Assembly (NCBI RefSeq): GCF_006439055.1
Contig: NZ_RCZC01000007.1
Coordinates: forward strand, 62,001 to 126,000
Direction: 5' to 3'
Origin: Sphingomonas glacialis
GTDB taxonomy: Bacteria > Pseudomonadota > Alphaproteobacteria > Sphingomonadales > Sphingomonadaceae
DNA length: 64,000 nt
Below are positions 16,268 to 24,245 of this stretch, one piece after another. Within the stretch, counting starts at the first letter, position 1, and each line of letters starts with the position of its first letter. The notes beneath the pieces were generated by a model that worked only from the letters and a program-made list of their open reading frames with translations, was not told the origin of the DNA and ran no database searches. The position numbers and the translations under genes are program-made.

Positions 16268-17214
16268 GCGCGCGCGTCCTGATGCGCGGGGTGGACCAGC
16301 ACGTGGTGCCGTCGCAGCGCGAAGCGGCGCAGCACCGTGGCATAGCCGCGATACGCGGGCGCTCCCGCGCTCACCAGCCGTGCGTGATGGGCGCGATGGT
16401 GTGCGGGGAGGCGATACCAGGCGAGGCCGGGGCGATCATGGTGCGCGGCATGGAGATTGTTGTTGAGATAGAGCAGGCCGAGCAGCCCGCCCCGCTCAAC
16501 CGTCGCGGCGCGGCCGGGCACGCCGAGCTCGGCATGATGTTCGGCGAACGAGCGCAGCAGCGTCAGGGCGATGCCGGGATAGACAAACAGCAGCAGATAG
16601 GCGCCGATGTCAAAGCGCGTCCAGGCCAGCCAGCCGACCACCGCGCCGACGCCGAGCAGATGCGGCAGCCAGTCGCGCACCACCGCGCCGGGTTCGCGCC
16701 GCGCGCGGCGGGCTTCGTCGGCGAGCAACGCGCCGATCGCCAGCGCCGGGCCGAACAGCACGCGCCCGAGCAAGGTCGCTTGCAGCCGCGCGCTCGCCGC
16801 GGCGATGCCGTCGCCGTTCGCGACATAGCGCGATTCGGGATCGTGCAGCGGATCGGTGATCGCCGGGCTGCGGTGATGCGCCATATGGCTGCGATGGTAG
16901 AGCGCATAGGGCAGCCACAGCGCCAGCGGCGCGAAACCGATCGCGTCGTTGAGCCAGCGCCAGCGCGTCGGGTGCCCATGGATAGTCTCGTGCTGGAGCG
17001 AGCCGTGCCAGGCGATCAGCCAGGCACCGATCAGCAGCAGCAGCGGAGCTGGGATCGCGGCGTGCCAATAGGTCGCCGCGAGCCATCCGCCATAGATGGC
17101 GGCCGCGAGCAGCAAGGTCGGCAGTTCGACCACCGGGCGGGGCGGGGACGCGACCGCGGGCGTGTGTTTGGTCGGTGGAAGAGGGGAAAGCACGTCTTCC
17201 TGGGTAAGCAGCAT
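16264..17214 (-). CDS. Membrane fatty-acid desaturase
   Basis: 316 residues with the three His clusters of membrane di-iron desaturases: HETIHGH (75-81), HRSHMAHH (107-114) and a late LHAAHH. Four or more hydrophobic segments surround them (LPTLLLAAAIYGGWLAATYW, PLLLLIGAWLIAWH and others). It would introduce a double bond or hydroxyl into an acyl or carotenoid-like chain at the inner membrane; the exact substrate is not evident. The ATG follows CGGAGAA. Its 3' end overlaps the PhnD-like gene. It is divergent from the FAD-protein gene across a 200-base intergenic region. Confidence 0.87.
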   Translation of the reverse strand: MLLTQEDVLSPLPPTKHTPAVASPPRPVVELPTLLLAAAIYGGWLAATYWHAAIPAPLLLLIGAWLIAWHGSLQHETIHGHPTRWRWLNDAIGFAPLALWLPYALYHRSHMAHHRSPAITDPLHDPESRYVANGDGIAAASARLQATLLGRVLFGPALAIGALLADEARRARREPGAVVRDWLPHLLGVGAVVGWLAWTRFDIGAYLLLFVYPGIALTLLRSFAEHHAELGVPGRAATVERGGLLGLLYLNNNLHAAHHDRPGLAWYRLPAHHRAHHARLVSAGAPAYRGYATVLRRFALRRHHVLVHPAHQDARA

Positions 17215-17236
17215 TAGCGTTCTCCGACTGGTACGC

Positions 17237-17242
17237 TATAAT
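17237..17242 (+). promoter_or_regulatory. Perfect TATAAT -10-like hexamer
   Basis: TATAAT lies in the divergent region between the desaturase and FAD-protein genes. No good -35 is seen 16-18 bases upstream (TTAGCG at 17 bases), so this is only a candidate promoter for the plus-strand gene. Confidence 0.25.
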
Positions 17243-17376
17243 CCACCAATGCGATGGGAATTGAAGCTGCTCAAAACTATCAATCGGCTAAGCTGTGCTT
17301 TGCGCGCGTTCGACGCTCGCCGCCGCGGGCTGGGGCGAGCGCGTTCGGGCGTTCTGGGTGCGACCAAGGAGCGGAT

Positions 17377-17421
17377 ATGATGTGTCTGAAGCACTACGAC
17401 CCGGCCGGGTGGCTGGCATGA
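17377..17421 (+). CDS. Possible 14-residue leader peptide coupled to the FAD protein
   Basis: A short ORF (MMCLKHYDPAGWLA, stop TGA) has a strong AAGGAG site 5 bases before its first ATG. Its stop overlaps the ATG of the next gene in an ATGA arrangement. The downstream gene itself has no good ribosome site of its own, which supports translation by coupling from this leader. The sequence has no recognisable attenuator composition. The evidence is positional only. Confidence 0.4.
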   Translation: MMCLKHYDPAGWLA

Positions 17422-18767
17422 TCGAGCATGTCGCTATCGTCGGCGCGGGGTTTTCCGGGTCGCTCGCGGCGATCAACCTCGTGCGCCACGACGGACCGCG
17501 CGCGACGCTGATCGATCGTCAGGCCGATCCCGGGACCGGGCTCGCTTATGGCGCCGCGCATCCGACGCATCTGCTCAACGTGCGCGCCGCCAATATGAGC
17601 GCGTTTCCCGACGACCCCAGCCATTTCGTGGGGTGGCTCGCGGCGCGCGGCTTGGCGGCGGGGCCGCAAACCTTCGTTCCGCGGCTCGTCTATGGCGATT
17701 ATCTGCGCGATCTCCTGGACCAGGCGGCAGCCGACCATCCCGACCGGCTGCGCATCGTCCGCGGTGAGGTGGTCGATCTGGTCGAGACCGACGGCGTGCG
17801 GGTCGTGCTCGCCGATGGCAGCGAGGTCGAGGCCGATGCGGCGGTGCTCGCGGTCGGCAATCTGGCGCCGCACACGCCTGCGGGGATCGCGCCCGAGGCG
17901 TTGCCGAGCGCGTGCTATGCCGGCAATTGCTGGGATCCCGCCGCGACCGAGGGATTGGGCGCGGACGATACGGTGATGGTGCTCGGCACCGGGCTGACGA
18001 TGGTCGACATCGCCTTGCTGTTCGAGGCGAAGGGGTTTGCCGGGCGGATCCTGGCGGTGTCGCGCCGCGGCCTGCTGCCGCATGCGCACGCCGCGCCGGG
18101 TGCGCCGTTCGTCGCGATCAAGGATCGGCCGGCGCCGGTCCTGTCGGCGCTGGTTCGCACGCTGCGGACGCGCGCCGCGGAGATCGGCTGGCGCAGTGCG
18201 ATCGATGAATTGCGGCCGTTCACGCAGGACATGTGGCGCGCAGCCTCGCCCGCCGAACGCGCCCGCTTCATCCGCCATGCGCGGCCCTGGTGGGACATCC
18301 ACCGCCATCGCCTCGCGCCCGACGTCGCGGCGCGGCTCGCCGCGCTGCGATCAAGCGGGCGGCTCGAGATCGTCGCGGGCAAGATCGAAGCGACCGAGGC
18401 GGGTCCCGACGGCGTCGCGGTGCGCTGGCGTCCGCGGGGTGCGGATGCCGCCGAGCAGCGGGTCGTCCAGCGGATCATAAACTGTACCGGACCGCAGGGT
18501 GACCTGGCGCGAGCGCGCGAGCCCGTGCTGCAGGCGCTGGTGACGCGCGGCGTGATCCGCCCCGATCCGGCACGGCTCGGGATCGACGTCGATGCCCAGA
18601 TGCGCACGCTCGGCGCTGACGGCGCGGCGAACGAGCGGATCTTCGCGATCGGTCCGATGACGCGCGGCGCCTTCTGGGAGATCGTCGCGGTGCCCGATAT
18701 CCGTGGCCAGGCCTGGACGCTCGCGCGGCGCGTGTCGAACGCGCATTGGGTGGCGGAAGGGCTGTAG
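17418..18767 (+). CDS. FAD/NAD(P)-binding oxidoreductase (NAD_binding_9 type)
   Basis: 449 residues. The Rossmann motif VGAGFSGS is at 8-15, followed by the LIDR strand end, and a second nucleotide-binding segment VMVLGTGLTMVDIAL appears in the middle. HPTHLLNVRAANMSAFPDDP and the C-terminal GPMTRGAFWEIVAVPDIRGQ are characteristic of this uncharacterised family (YdhS-like). Substrate and partner are unknown. The ATG at 17418 is preferred because the Rossmann strand starts at once and the codon overlaps the stop of a short leader ORF; the in-frame extension upstream is not protein-like. It is convergent with ruvX, 3 bases apart. Confidence 0.8.
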   Translation: MIEHVAIVGAGFSGSLAAINLVRHDGPRATLIDRQADPGTGLAYGAAHPTHLLNVRAANMSAFPDDPSHFVGWLAARGLAAGPQTFVPRLVYGDYLRDLLDQAAADHPDRLRIVRGEVVDLVETDGVRVVLADGSEVEADAAVLAVGNLAPHTPAGIAPEALPSACYAGNCWDPAATEGLGADDTVMVLGTGLTMVDIALLFEAKGFAGRILAVSRRGLLPHAHAAPGAPFVAIKDRPAPVLSALVRTLRTRAAEIGWRSAIDELRPFTQDMWRAASPAERARFIRHARPWWDIHRHRLAPDVAARLAALRSSGRLEIVAGKIEATEAGPDGVAVRWRPRGADAAEQRVVQRIINCTGPQGDLARAREPVLQALVTRGVIRPDPARLGIDVDAQMRTLGADGAANERIFAIGPMTRGAFWEIVAVPDIRGQAWTLARRVSNAHWVAEGL

Positions 18768-18770
18768 CGG

Positions 18771-19235
18771 CTAGATCGCCACGAGCGCGTCGATCGCGCC
18801 CTGCAGGATATAGGCCGCGGCCATCTTGTCGACGAGCTCGGCGCGCTTGGCGCGGCTCGCGTCCTGTTCGATCAGCGTGCGCGTCACCGCGACGGTCGAC
18901 CAGCGCTCGTCCTGCAGGAAGATGGGCAGCCCGAGATCGGCCATGTTGCGCGCAAACGCGCGGCTCGACTGGCTGCGCGGGCTCTCGCTGCCGTCGTTGA
19001 GGTTCAGCGGCAGGCCGATCACGATGCCCTTGACCTGCTGCGCCGCGATCATCTCGGCGAGCGCCAGCTTGTCCTTCTGGAACTTGGTGCGGCGGATCAG
19101 CAGGGCGGGGGAGGCGAAGCTCCAGCCCGCGTCACACAGGGCGGTGCCGATCGTCTTGGTGCCGACATCGAGCCCGATCAGCCGCCCGCCAGTGGGCAGG
19201 ACGGCGCGGAATTCGGTGCGGTCGGTCGTGATCAT
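18771..19235 (-). CDS. ruvX: RuvX/YqgF Holliday-junction resolvase-like nuclease
   Basis: 154 residues, the usual length. It shows GLDVGTKTIG (catalytic Asp23), VIGLPLNLNDGSESPRSQ with the family's GLPLNxDG motif, QDERWST (Asp-Glu-Arg) and the C-terminal DKMAAAYILQGAID helix with the last acidic residue. The RNase H fold enzyme acts in 16S rRNA 5' maturation and/or Holliday-junction processing. The start overlaps the stop of the upstream DUF3089 gene by 4 bases (19232-19235), so the pair is coupled. Confidence 0.92.
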   Translation of the reverse strand: MITTDRTEFRAVLPTGGRLIGLDVGTKTIGTALCDAGWSFASPALLIRRTKFQKDKLALAEMIAAQQVKGIVIGLPLNLNDGSESPRSQSSRAFARNMADLGLPIFLQDERWSTVAVTRTLIEQDASRAKRAELVDKMAAAYILQGAIDALVAI

Positions 19236-20332
19236 GGCTTGAAGCTCGCCAGTCGCCGTGCCGCATCGGCGCGAACGTTCGCCCAGAACAGGCTGTAGTC
19301 GTAGACGTGGTAATTGTTGCCCGGCAGCACATAGCCGCCGAGCGCAGGCGGCGCGCCGATCAGCAACAGCCCGCGCGAATCGCAGCGCGCCGGCACTTGG
19401 CCCGTCACGATCGTCGCCGAGGCAAGATCGGCCGAGGGGACCAGCGTGCCGAGATTGGCGCTGGCGGGTGCGGTGGCATCGGGCGTGCCGGTGATCGGAT
19501 TGGTGCACACCATCGGCGTATCGCGGCGCGGCTTGCCGTCGGTGCCGCTGCTCGCCTGATAGGCATCGACGATCAGCGCCGGGTCGGCGGGCTCGGCGAA
19601 GCTCTGCCACGACAGGATGCAGCCGGCTTTATCGGCGGTGCGGCATTCTGGCAGCCCGAGCGTCGGCACGTCAACGCTGCGCGACACCGGCCAGCCGATG
19701 ACATAGGCCGCGACGACCCGCTTCGCGAGCGGCTTGCCCGCGACCTTTTCGCGCAGCAACCGGAGCAGATGGAGCGCGCCCTGGCTGTGGCCCGCCAGGA
19801 TGATCGGGCGGTTGCCCGCCTGCGCGACGAAGGCGTCGAACGCGGTCGCGACGTCGCCATAAGCGAGATCGAGCGCCTTGGCCGCGGCGTCCTGGCTGGT
19901 GAGGAACGCGCCGAAGGTCGCCTGGCGATAGCGCGGCGCCCAGATCTGGCCGACCGCGTTAAACGCGCTCGCCTGGGCGCGCAGGAATAGCTCGGCACGG
20001 GCATTGGCTTCGGCATCGTCGAGCGGCGCGTTCCAGCGGTTGCGATCGAGGAACGAGGTCGGGTGGATGAAGAACACCGCCGCCTTGCCGTCCTTCTCCG
20101 GCGTGTAGCCGGGCGGGAGCCATAGAGCGGGATTGCCGGGCTTGTCGGGGCGCGCGAGCCACATGTCGGCGCGGCGATAGGCGGCGGCGGGTTCGCGTGG
20201 CTGCGCGACGAAAGCGCTATGCGGGACCATCGCCAGCTTGAGCAACTCGGCCCCCCAGATCGCATAGGCAAAGGCGCCCGCGATCACGAGCACGATCAGG
20301 ACGGCGACGATGTAGAGAAACTTGCGCGCCAA
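19232..20332 (-). CDS. DUF3089 alpha/beta-hydrolase-like protein, membrane-anchored
   Basis: About 366 residues. A single N-terminal membrane segment (FLYIVAVLIVLVIAGAFAYAIWG) is followed by the DUF3089 domain: FFIHPTSFLDRNRWNAPL, then AGHSQGALHLLRLL with the GxSxG nucleophile elbow, and a C-terminal PGNNYHVYDYSLFW segment carrying the likely His. Catalytic activity is plausible but no substrate is known for the family. A TTG start at 20332 is proposed because GGGAGG lies 8 bases upstream; an in-frame ATG at 20371 lacks a ribosome site. It is co-transcribed with ruvX through an ATGA overlap and divergent from the DUF4153 gene. Confidence 0.8.
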   Translation of the reverse strand: MARKFLYIVAVLIVLVIAGAFAYAIWGAELLKLAMVPHSAFVAQPREPAAAYRRADMWLARPDKPGNPALWLPPGYTPEKDGKAAVFFIHPTSFLDRNRWNAPLDDAEANARAELFLRAQASAFNAVGQIWAPRYRQATFGAFLTSQDAAAKALDLAYGDVATAFDAFVAQAGNRPIILAGHSQGALHLLRLLREKVAGKPLAKRVVAAYVIGWPVSRSVDVPTLGLPECRTADKAGCILSWQSFAEPADPALIVDAYQASSGTDGKPRRDTPMVCTNPITGTPDATAPASANLGTLVPSADLASATIVTGQVPARCDSRGLLLIGAPPALGGYVLPGNNYHVYDYSLFWANVRADAARRLASFKP

Positions 20333-20466
20333 GCGGTCCACCTCCCACGGGCATGGCGCGGCAGTGCCCATGCAAGCGTGATGCGATTTCCGTGCAGCAG
20401 GACGGCGGCGCTTGCAATCGCCTTGGCGACGGCGTTGGTGCGGCGCGACGGCGGGGGAGCGACGCG

Positions 20467-22263
20467 ATGACCGAATTGACCGAATTTGAGCGGGATACGC
20501 GCGGCTGGCCGCTGCGGCCGGTCCTGCTCGCGGTTCTGGGCGCGCTGGCGGCGTTGGCGGTACAGCAATTGCTCGATGTTGGTGGCCCGCGCTTTCCGGC
20601 GATCGACCCGGCGGCGTGGCGAATCGCGCTGACCACCGCGATCGGGACGGGCGCCGTCACTTTCGGCTTCGCGCTCGAGCGGCGGCGCTGGTGGTGGGCG
20701 GCCTTGTTTGGCGTCGGGGTCGGCGCGCTCGCCGGGCTGATCGTCTATTGGAATGGCGGCGGCTGGGGCGCTTGGCGTGATTGGCATAGCGCGAGCCTGT
20801 TCCTGTCGATCGCGATCGCGGTGCCGCTGTTCCAGACCGCGCGCGACCAGGGCGCTTGGCGCTTTCCCTATGCCGACGTGCACGGCGAGGCGTGGACCAA
20901 CGTCGTGCTGTGGGGCGCGTGCTGGCTGTTCACCGGGGTCGCCTTCGCGCTGGCGTGGTTGCTGTCGGCGCTGTTCGACCTGATCGGGCTGCATTTCCTG
21001 CGCGATCTGCTCCGGCACGACTGGTTCAATGCATTGCTGTTCGGCGCGAGTTTCGGCGGGGCGCTCGGACTGCTGCGCGAACGCGATGGCGTGCTGCGGC
21101 TGCTCCAGCGCGTGGTGACCGCGGTGCTCGCGGTGCTGGCGCCGGTGCTGGGGGCGGGGCTGCTGATCTTCCTGCTCGCCTTGCCCTTCACCGGGCTCGA
21201 CGCACTGTGGGACGCGACCAAGTCGACCACGCCGATCCTGCTGAGCTGCGTGATCGGCGCGCTGATCCTCGCCAATGCGGTGATCGGCAATGGGGCCGAC
21301 GACGAGGCGACCAATCCGGTGCTGTGCTTCGGCGCGATGGCGCTGGCGCTGTCCGTGCTGCCGCTGGCGGTGATCGCGGCGATCGCGACCGGCTTGCGGA
21401 TCGGGCAATATGGCCTGACGCCCGACCGCTTGTGGGCGGTGGTGTTCGTCGGTCTCGCGAGCGTCTACGGCGTCGCCTATCTCGTGGCGCTGCTGCGCGG
21501 GCGGCTCGGGTGGAGCGCCTTCGTCCGCCCGAGCAATTTGCGGCTCGCCTTCATCGTCTCGGTGGTCGGGCTCCTGCTCGCCACGCCGATCGCCAGCTTC
21601 AACACGCTGTCGACCGCCGATCAGGTCGCGCGGCTCGAGGGCGGGCGGGTCTCGGTGGCGAAATTCGACTGGGCGGCGCTGGCGTTCGATTTCGGCGATT
21701 CCGGCAAGGCGGCGCTGCGGCGGCTCGCCCGCTCCAAGACTCCGGCGATCGCGGCGCGCGCGAAGGACGTTGCGACCAAGACCAATCGCTGGGAGGTCGC
21801 GGAGCACGATCGCACGCAGACCGATGCCGACCTGCTCGTCAAACGCCTGCGCGTCGTGCCGGCGGCGGTGCCCGTGCCGCTCGCGCTGCGCCAGCTGCTG
21901 ACCGACTGGCAGGCATGCCGGTCGGATCGGGAGAATGGCTGCATCCTGCTCTACACCCCGGGGGCGAGCGAAGCGGTGTCGATCTCGCAGAGCTGCATCG
22001 AAGATCTGGTGCGCGAGACGAAATCCGAGCGTACGTTTGCGGTGCCTGTAGTTCGAACGCTAAACTCGGGCTGCGGCGCCTCGCGCTATAGGCGGACCGG
22101 CGACGAGTGGGCGCGGCTCGATGACAATGCCCGCGCTCCGCTCACGCCGCCCGAACGCGCCGCGCTCAAGACTGGCGCTGCGGCGGGCAAGGTCGAAATC
22201 CGCGCCGTACCCGCCCGCCGCGTCTTCGTCGGGGGCGTTCCGGTCGGCGATCCGTTCGAATAG
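20467..22263 (+). CDS. DUF4153-type multi-spanning membrane protein
   Basis: 598 residues with roughly ten hydrophobic segments in the first 380 residues (for example PVLLAVLGALAALAVQQLL and LLLATPIASFNTLS), then a soluble C-terminal part with cysteines. The layout and motifs such as WTNVVLWGACWLFTG and YGVAYLVALLRG fit the DUF4153 family of inner-membrane proteins, whose function is unknown. The ATG at 20467 follows GGGGGAG by 7 bases; upstream in-frame extension is not protein-like. Confidence 0.75.
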   Translation: MTELTEFERDTRGWPLRPVLLAVLGALAALAVQQLLDVGGPRFPAIDPAAWRIALTTAIGTGAVTFGFALERRRWWWAALFGVGVGALAGLIVYWNGGGWGAWRDWHSASLFLSIAIAVPLFQTARDQGAWRFPYADVHGEAWTNVVLWGACWLFTGVAFALAWLLSALFDLIGLHFLRDLLRHDWFNALLFGASFGGALGLLRERDGVLRLLQRVVTAVLAVLAPVLGAGLLIFLLALPFTGLDALWDATKSTTPILLSCVIGALILANAVIGNGADDEATNPVLCFGAMALALSVLPLAVIAAIATGLRIGQYGLTPDRLWAVVFVGLASVYGVAYLVALLRGRLGWSAFVRPSNLRLAFIVSVVGLLLATPIASFNTLSTADQVARLEGGRVSVAKFDWAALAFDFGDSGKAALRRLARSKTPAIAARAKDVATKTNRWEVAEHDRTQTDADLLVKRLRVVPAAVPVPLALRQLLTDWQACRSDRENGCILLYTPGASEAVSISQSCIEDLVRETKSERTFAVPVVRTLNSGCGASRYRRTGDEWARLDDNARAPLTPPERAALKTGAAAGKVEIRAVPARRVFVGGVPVGDPFE

Positions 22264-22300
22264 GTTGCGCAAGCCTCGGGCGCTCTGCTAGCCGCAGGCC

Positions 22301-22603
22301 ATGCCAGTCACCATCGCCACCGTCAGCAAGATCGCGAGCCTAGCCCGCATCGCGATCACCGAGGAACAAGCCGCGCGCATCGCGCCCGAGCTCGACAACA
22401 TCATGGGTTGGATCGAGCAATTGGGCGAGGTCGACACCACCGGCGTCGCGCCGATGACCGCGGTGATCCCCAACCACCTCCGGCTGCGCGACGACGTCGT
22501 CAATGCCGACCCGCTGACCGGCGGCGGCATCCGCGATGCCGTGCTGGCCAACGCCCCCCAGGCCGAGCACGGCTTCTTCACCGTGCCCAAGGTGATCGAA
22601 TAA
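22301..22603 (+). CDS. gatC: Asp-tRNA(Asn)/Glu-tRNA(Gln) amidotransferase subunit C
   Basis: 100 residues, the standard size. It reads VSKIASLARIAITEEQ, ELDNIMGWIEQLGEVDTTGVAPM, LRDDVV and a C-terminal FFTVPKVIE, all GatC hallmarks. GatC wraps around GatA and stabilises the GatCAB complex, which amidates misacylated Glu-tRNA(Gln) and/or Asp-tRNA(Asn). Its TAA stop shares a base with the gatA ATG, so gatA is translationally coupled. Together with gatA and gatB it forms one operon. Confidence 0.95.
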   Translation: MPVTIATVSKIASLARIAITEEQAARIAPELDNIMGWIEQLGEVDTTGVAPMTAVIPNHLRLRDDVVNADPLTGGGIRDAVLANAPQAEHGFFTVPKVIE

Positions 22604-24087
22604 TGACCGAACTGACCGATCTCGGCGTAGCCGCCATCCGCGACGGCGTCCGCGCCGGCACCTTCTCCGCGCGCGAAGTCGCCGAAGGGTTCATCGCCAA
22701 CGTGTCGAAGGCCAAGGCGCTCAACGCGTTCCTGGTCGAGACCCCCAACCACGCGCTCGCCGCCGCCGATGCCGCCGATGCAGCCCGTGCCGCTGGCGAG
22801 ACGCTGAAGCCGCTCGCGGGCGTCCCGATCGGGATGAAGGATTTGTTCTGCACCAAGGGTGTGCCGACCACCGCGGCGAGCCTGATCCTCGAGGGCTTCA
22901 CGCCGCAGTACGAGTCGACCGTCTCCGCCAATCTGTGGGATGCTGGCGCGGGGATGCTCGGCAAGCTCAACATGGACCAGTTCGCGATGGGCTCGTCGAA
23001 CGAGACCTCGGCGTTCGGCAACGTCATTTCGCCGTGGCGGCGCAGCGATGGCGGCAACGCGCCGCTCGCGCCCGGCGGCTCGTCGGGCGGCAGTTCGTCG
23101 GCGATCGCCGCGCGGCTGTGCCCGGCGGCGACCGGCACCGACACCGGCGGCTCGATCCGTCAGCCCGCCGCCTTCGCCGGCATCAGCGGCATCAAGCCGA
23201 CCTATGGCCGTTGCTCGCGCTGGGGGACGATCGCGTTCGCCTCGTCGCTCGACCAGGCGGGGCCGATGGCGCGCGACGTGCGCGATTGCGCTATTCTGCT
23301 CGAGGCGATGAGCGGCTTCGACTCGAAGGACGCGACCTCGCTCGATCTACCGGTGCCTGCGTGGGAAGCCGGATTGTCGGGCGATCTCAAGGGCAAGCGG
23401 ATCGGTATTCCCAAGGAATATCGCGTCGACAATATGCCCGCCGAGATCGACGCGCTGTGGCAGCAGGGGATCGACTGGCTCAAGGACGCCGGCGCCGAGA
23501 TCGTCGAGGTTTCGCTCCCGCACACCAAATACGCGCTGCCGGCCTATTACATCATCGCGCCCGCCGAGGCGTCTTCCAACCTCGCGCGCTATGATGGCGT
23601 GCGCTACGGCCTGCGCGATCTGCCCGAGGGGGCAGGGCTGCAGGACATGTACGCCGCAACGCGCGCCGATGGGTTCGGCGACGAGGTCAAGCGGCGCATC
23701 ATGATCGGGACTTACGTCCTGTCGGCAGGCTTTTACGACGCGTACTTCACACAGGCTTCGAAGGTGCGCACGCTGATCGCGCGCGATTTCGAGCAGGCCT
23801 GGGCGAAGTGCGACCTGCTGCTCACCCCGACGGCGCCGTCATCGGCGTTCGCACTGGGCGAGAAGTCGGCCGATCCGATCGCGATGTATCTGAACGACGT
23901 CTTCACCGTGCCGTCCTCGCTGGCCGGCCTTCCTGCAATGTCGGTGCCGGGTGGCCTCGACGGCGCCGGGCTGCCGCTCGGCCTGCAGATCATCGGCAAG
24001 CCGCTCGACGAGCAGGGCGTTTTGAACGCCGGGCTCGCCCTCGAGGAGCGCGCCGGGTTCACTGCACGTGCCGAGGCTTGGTGGTGA
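22603..24087 (+). CDS. gatA: Asp/Glu-tRNA amidotransferase subunit A (amidase)
   Basis: 494 residues, standard length. The amidase-signature triad is visible: Lys in GVPIGMKDLFC, cis-Ser in the GGSSGGSSSAIAA stretch and the nucleophilic Ser in GTDTGGSIRQPA. GatA releases ammonia from glutamine for transfer through the complex to GatB. The ATG at 22603 overlaps the gatC stop. At the 3' end GTG of a small ORF overlaps the stop as GTGA (24084-24087), and gatB starts 155 bases later. Confidence 0.96.
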   Translation: MTELTDLGVAAIRDGVRAGTFSAREVAEGFIANVSKAKALNAFLVETPNHALAAADAADAARAAGETLKPLAGVPIGMKDLFCTKGVPTTAASLILEGFTPQYESTVSANLWDAGAGMLGKLNMDQFAMGSSNETSAFGNVISPWRRSDGGNAPLAPGGSSGGSSSAIAARLCPAATGTDTGGSIRQPAAFAGISGIKPTYGRCSRWGTIAFASSLDQAGPMARDVRDCAILLEAMSGFDSKDATSLDLPVPAWEAGLSGDLKGKRIGIPKEYRVDNMPAEIDALWQQGIDWLKDAGAEIVEVSLPHTKYALPAYYIIAPAEASSNLARYDGVRYGLRDLPEGAGLQDMYAATRADGFGDEVKRRIMIGTYVLSAGFYDAYFTQASKVRTLIARDFEQAWAKCDLLLTPTAPSSAFALGEKSADPIAMYLNDVFTVPSSLAGLPAMSVPGGLDGAGLPLGLQIIGKPLDEQGVLNAGLALEERAGFTARAEAWW

Positions 24088-24245
24088 GCATCGCCGATGC
24101 CGTCGCGGAGTTCATCGGCCGGCTGATCGAGTTTGCCGTGCCTGTGCGACAAAGTCGAAGTTCGAAGAGCATTCGCCAATCACCCCGAGATCGCCAGCGC
24201 CAACGTGACGCACTCCGTCGCGAAGCCGAAGGGCCAAGATTATGA
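24084..24245 (+). pseudogene. Small ORF between gatA and gatB, possibly frameshifted
   Basis: A 53-residue frame starts at GTG within the gatA stop (GTGA) and ends inside the gatB start (ATGA at 24242-24245). Its first 17 residues (VSIADAVAEFIGRLIEF) look protein-like, but the remainder is Arg/Ser/Gln-rich. From about 24145 the +1 frame instead reads CDKVEVRRAFANHPEIAS and so on, which looks more natural and ends at 24249. A single-base shift near 24137-24147 would join the two halves into one roughly 50-residue protein. I cannot tell an ancestral gene broken by an indel from a sequencing error or a chance frame. Confidence 0.4.
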
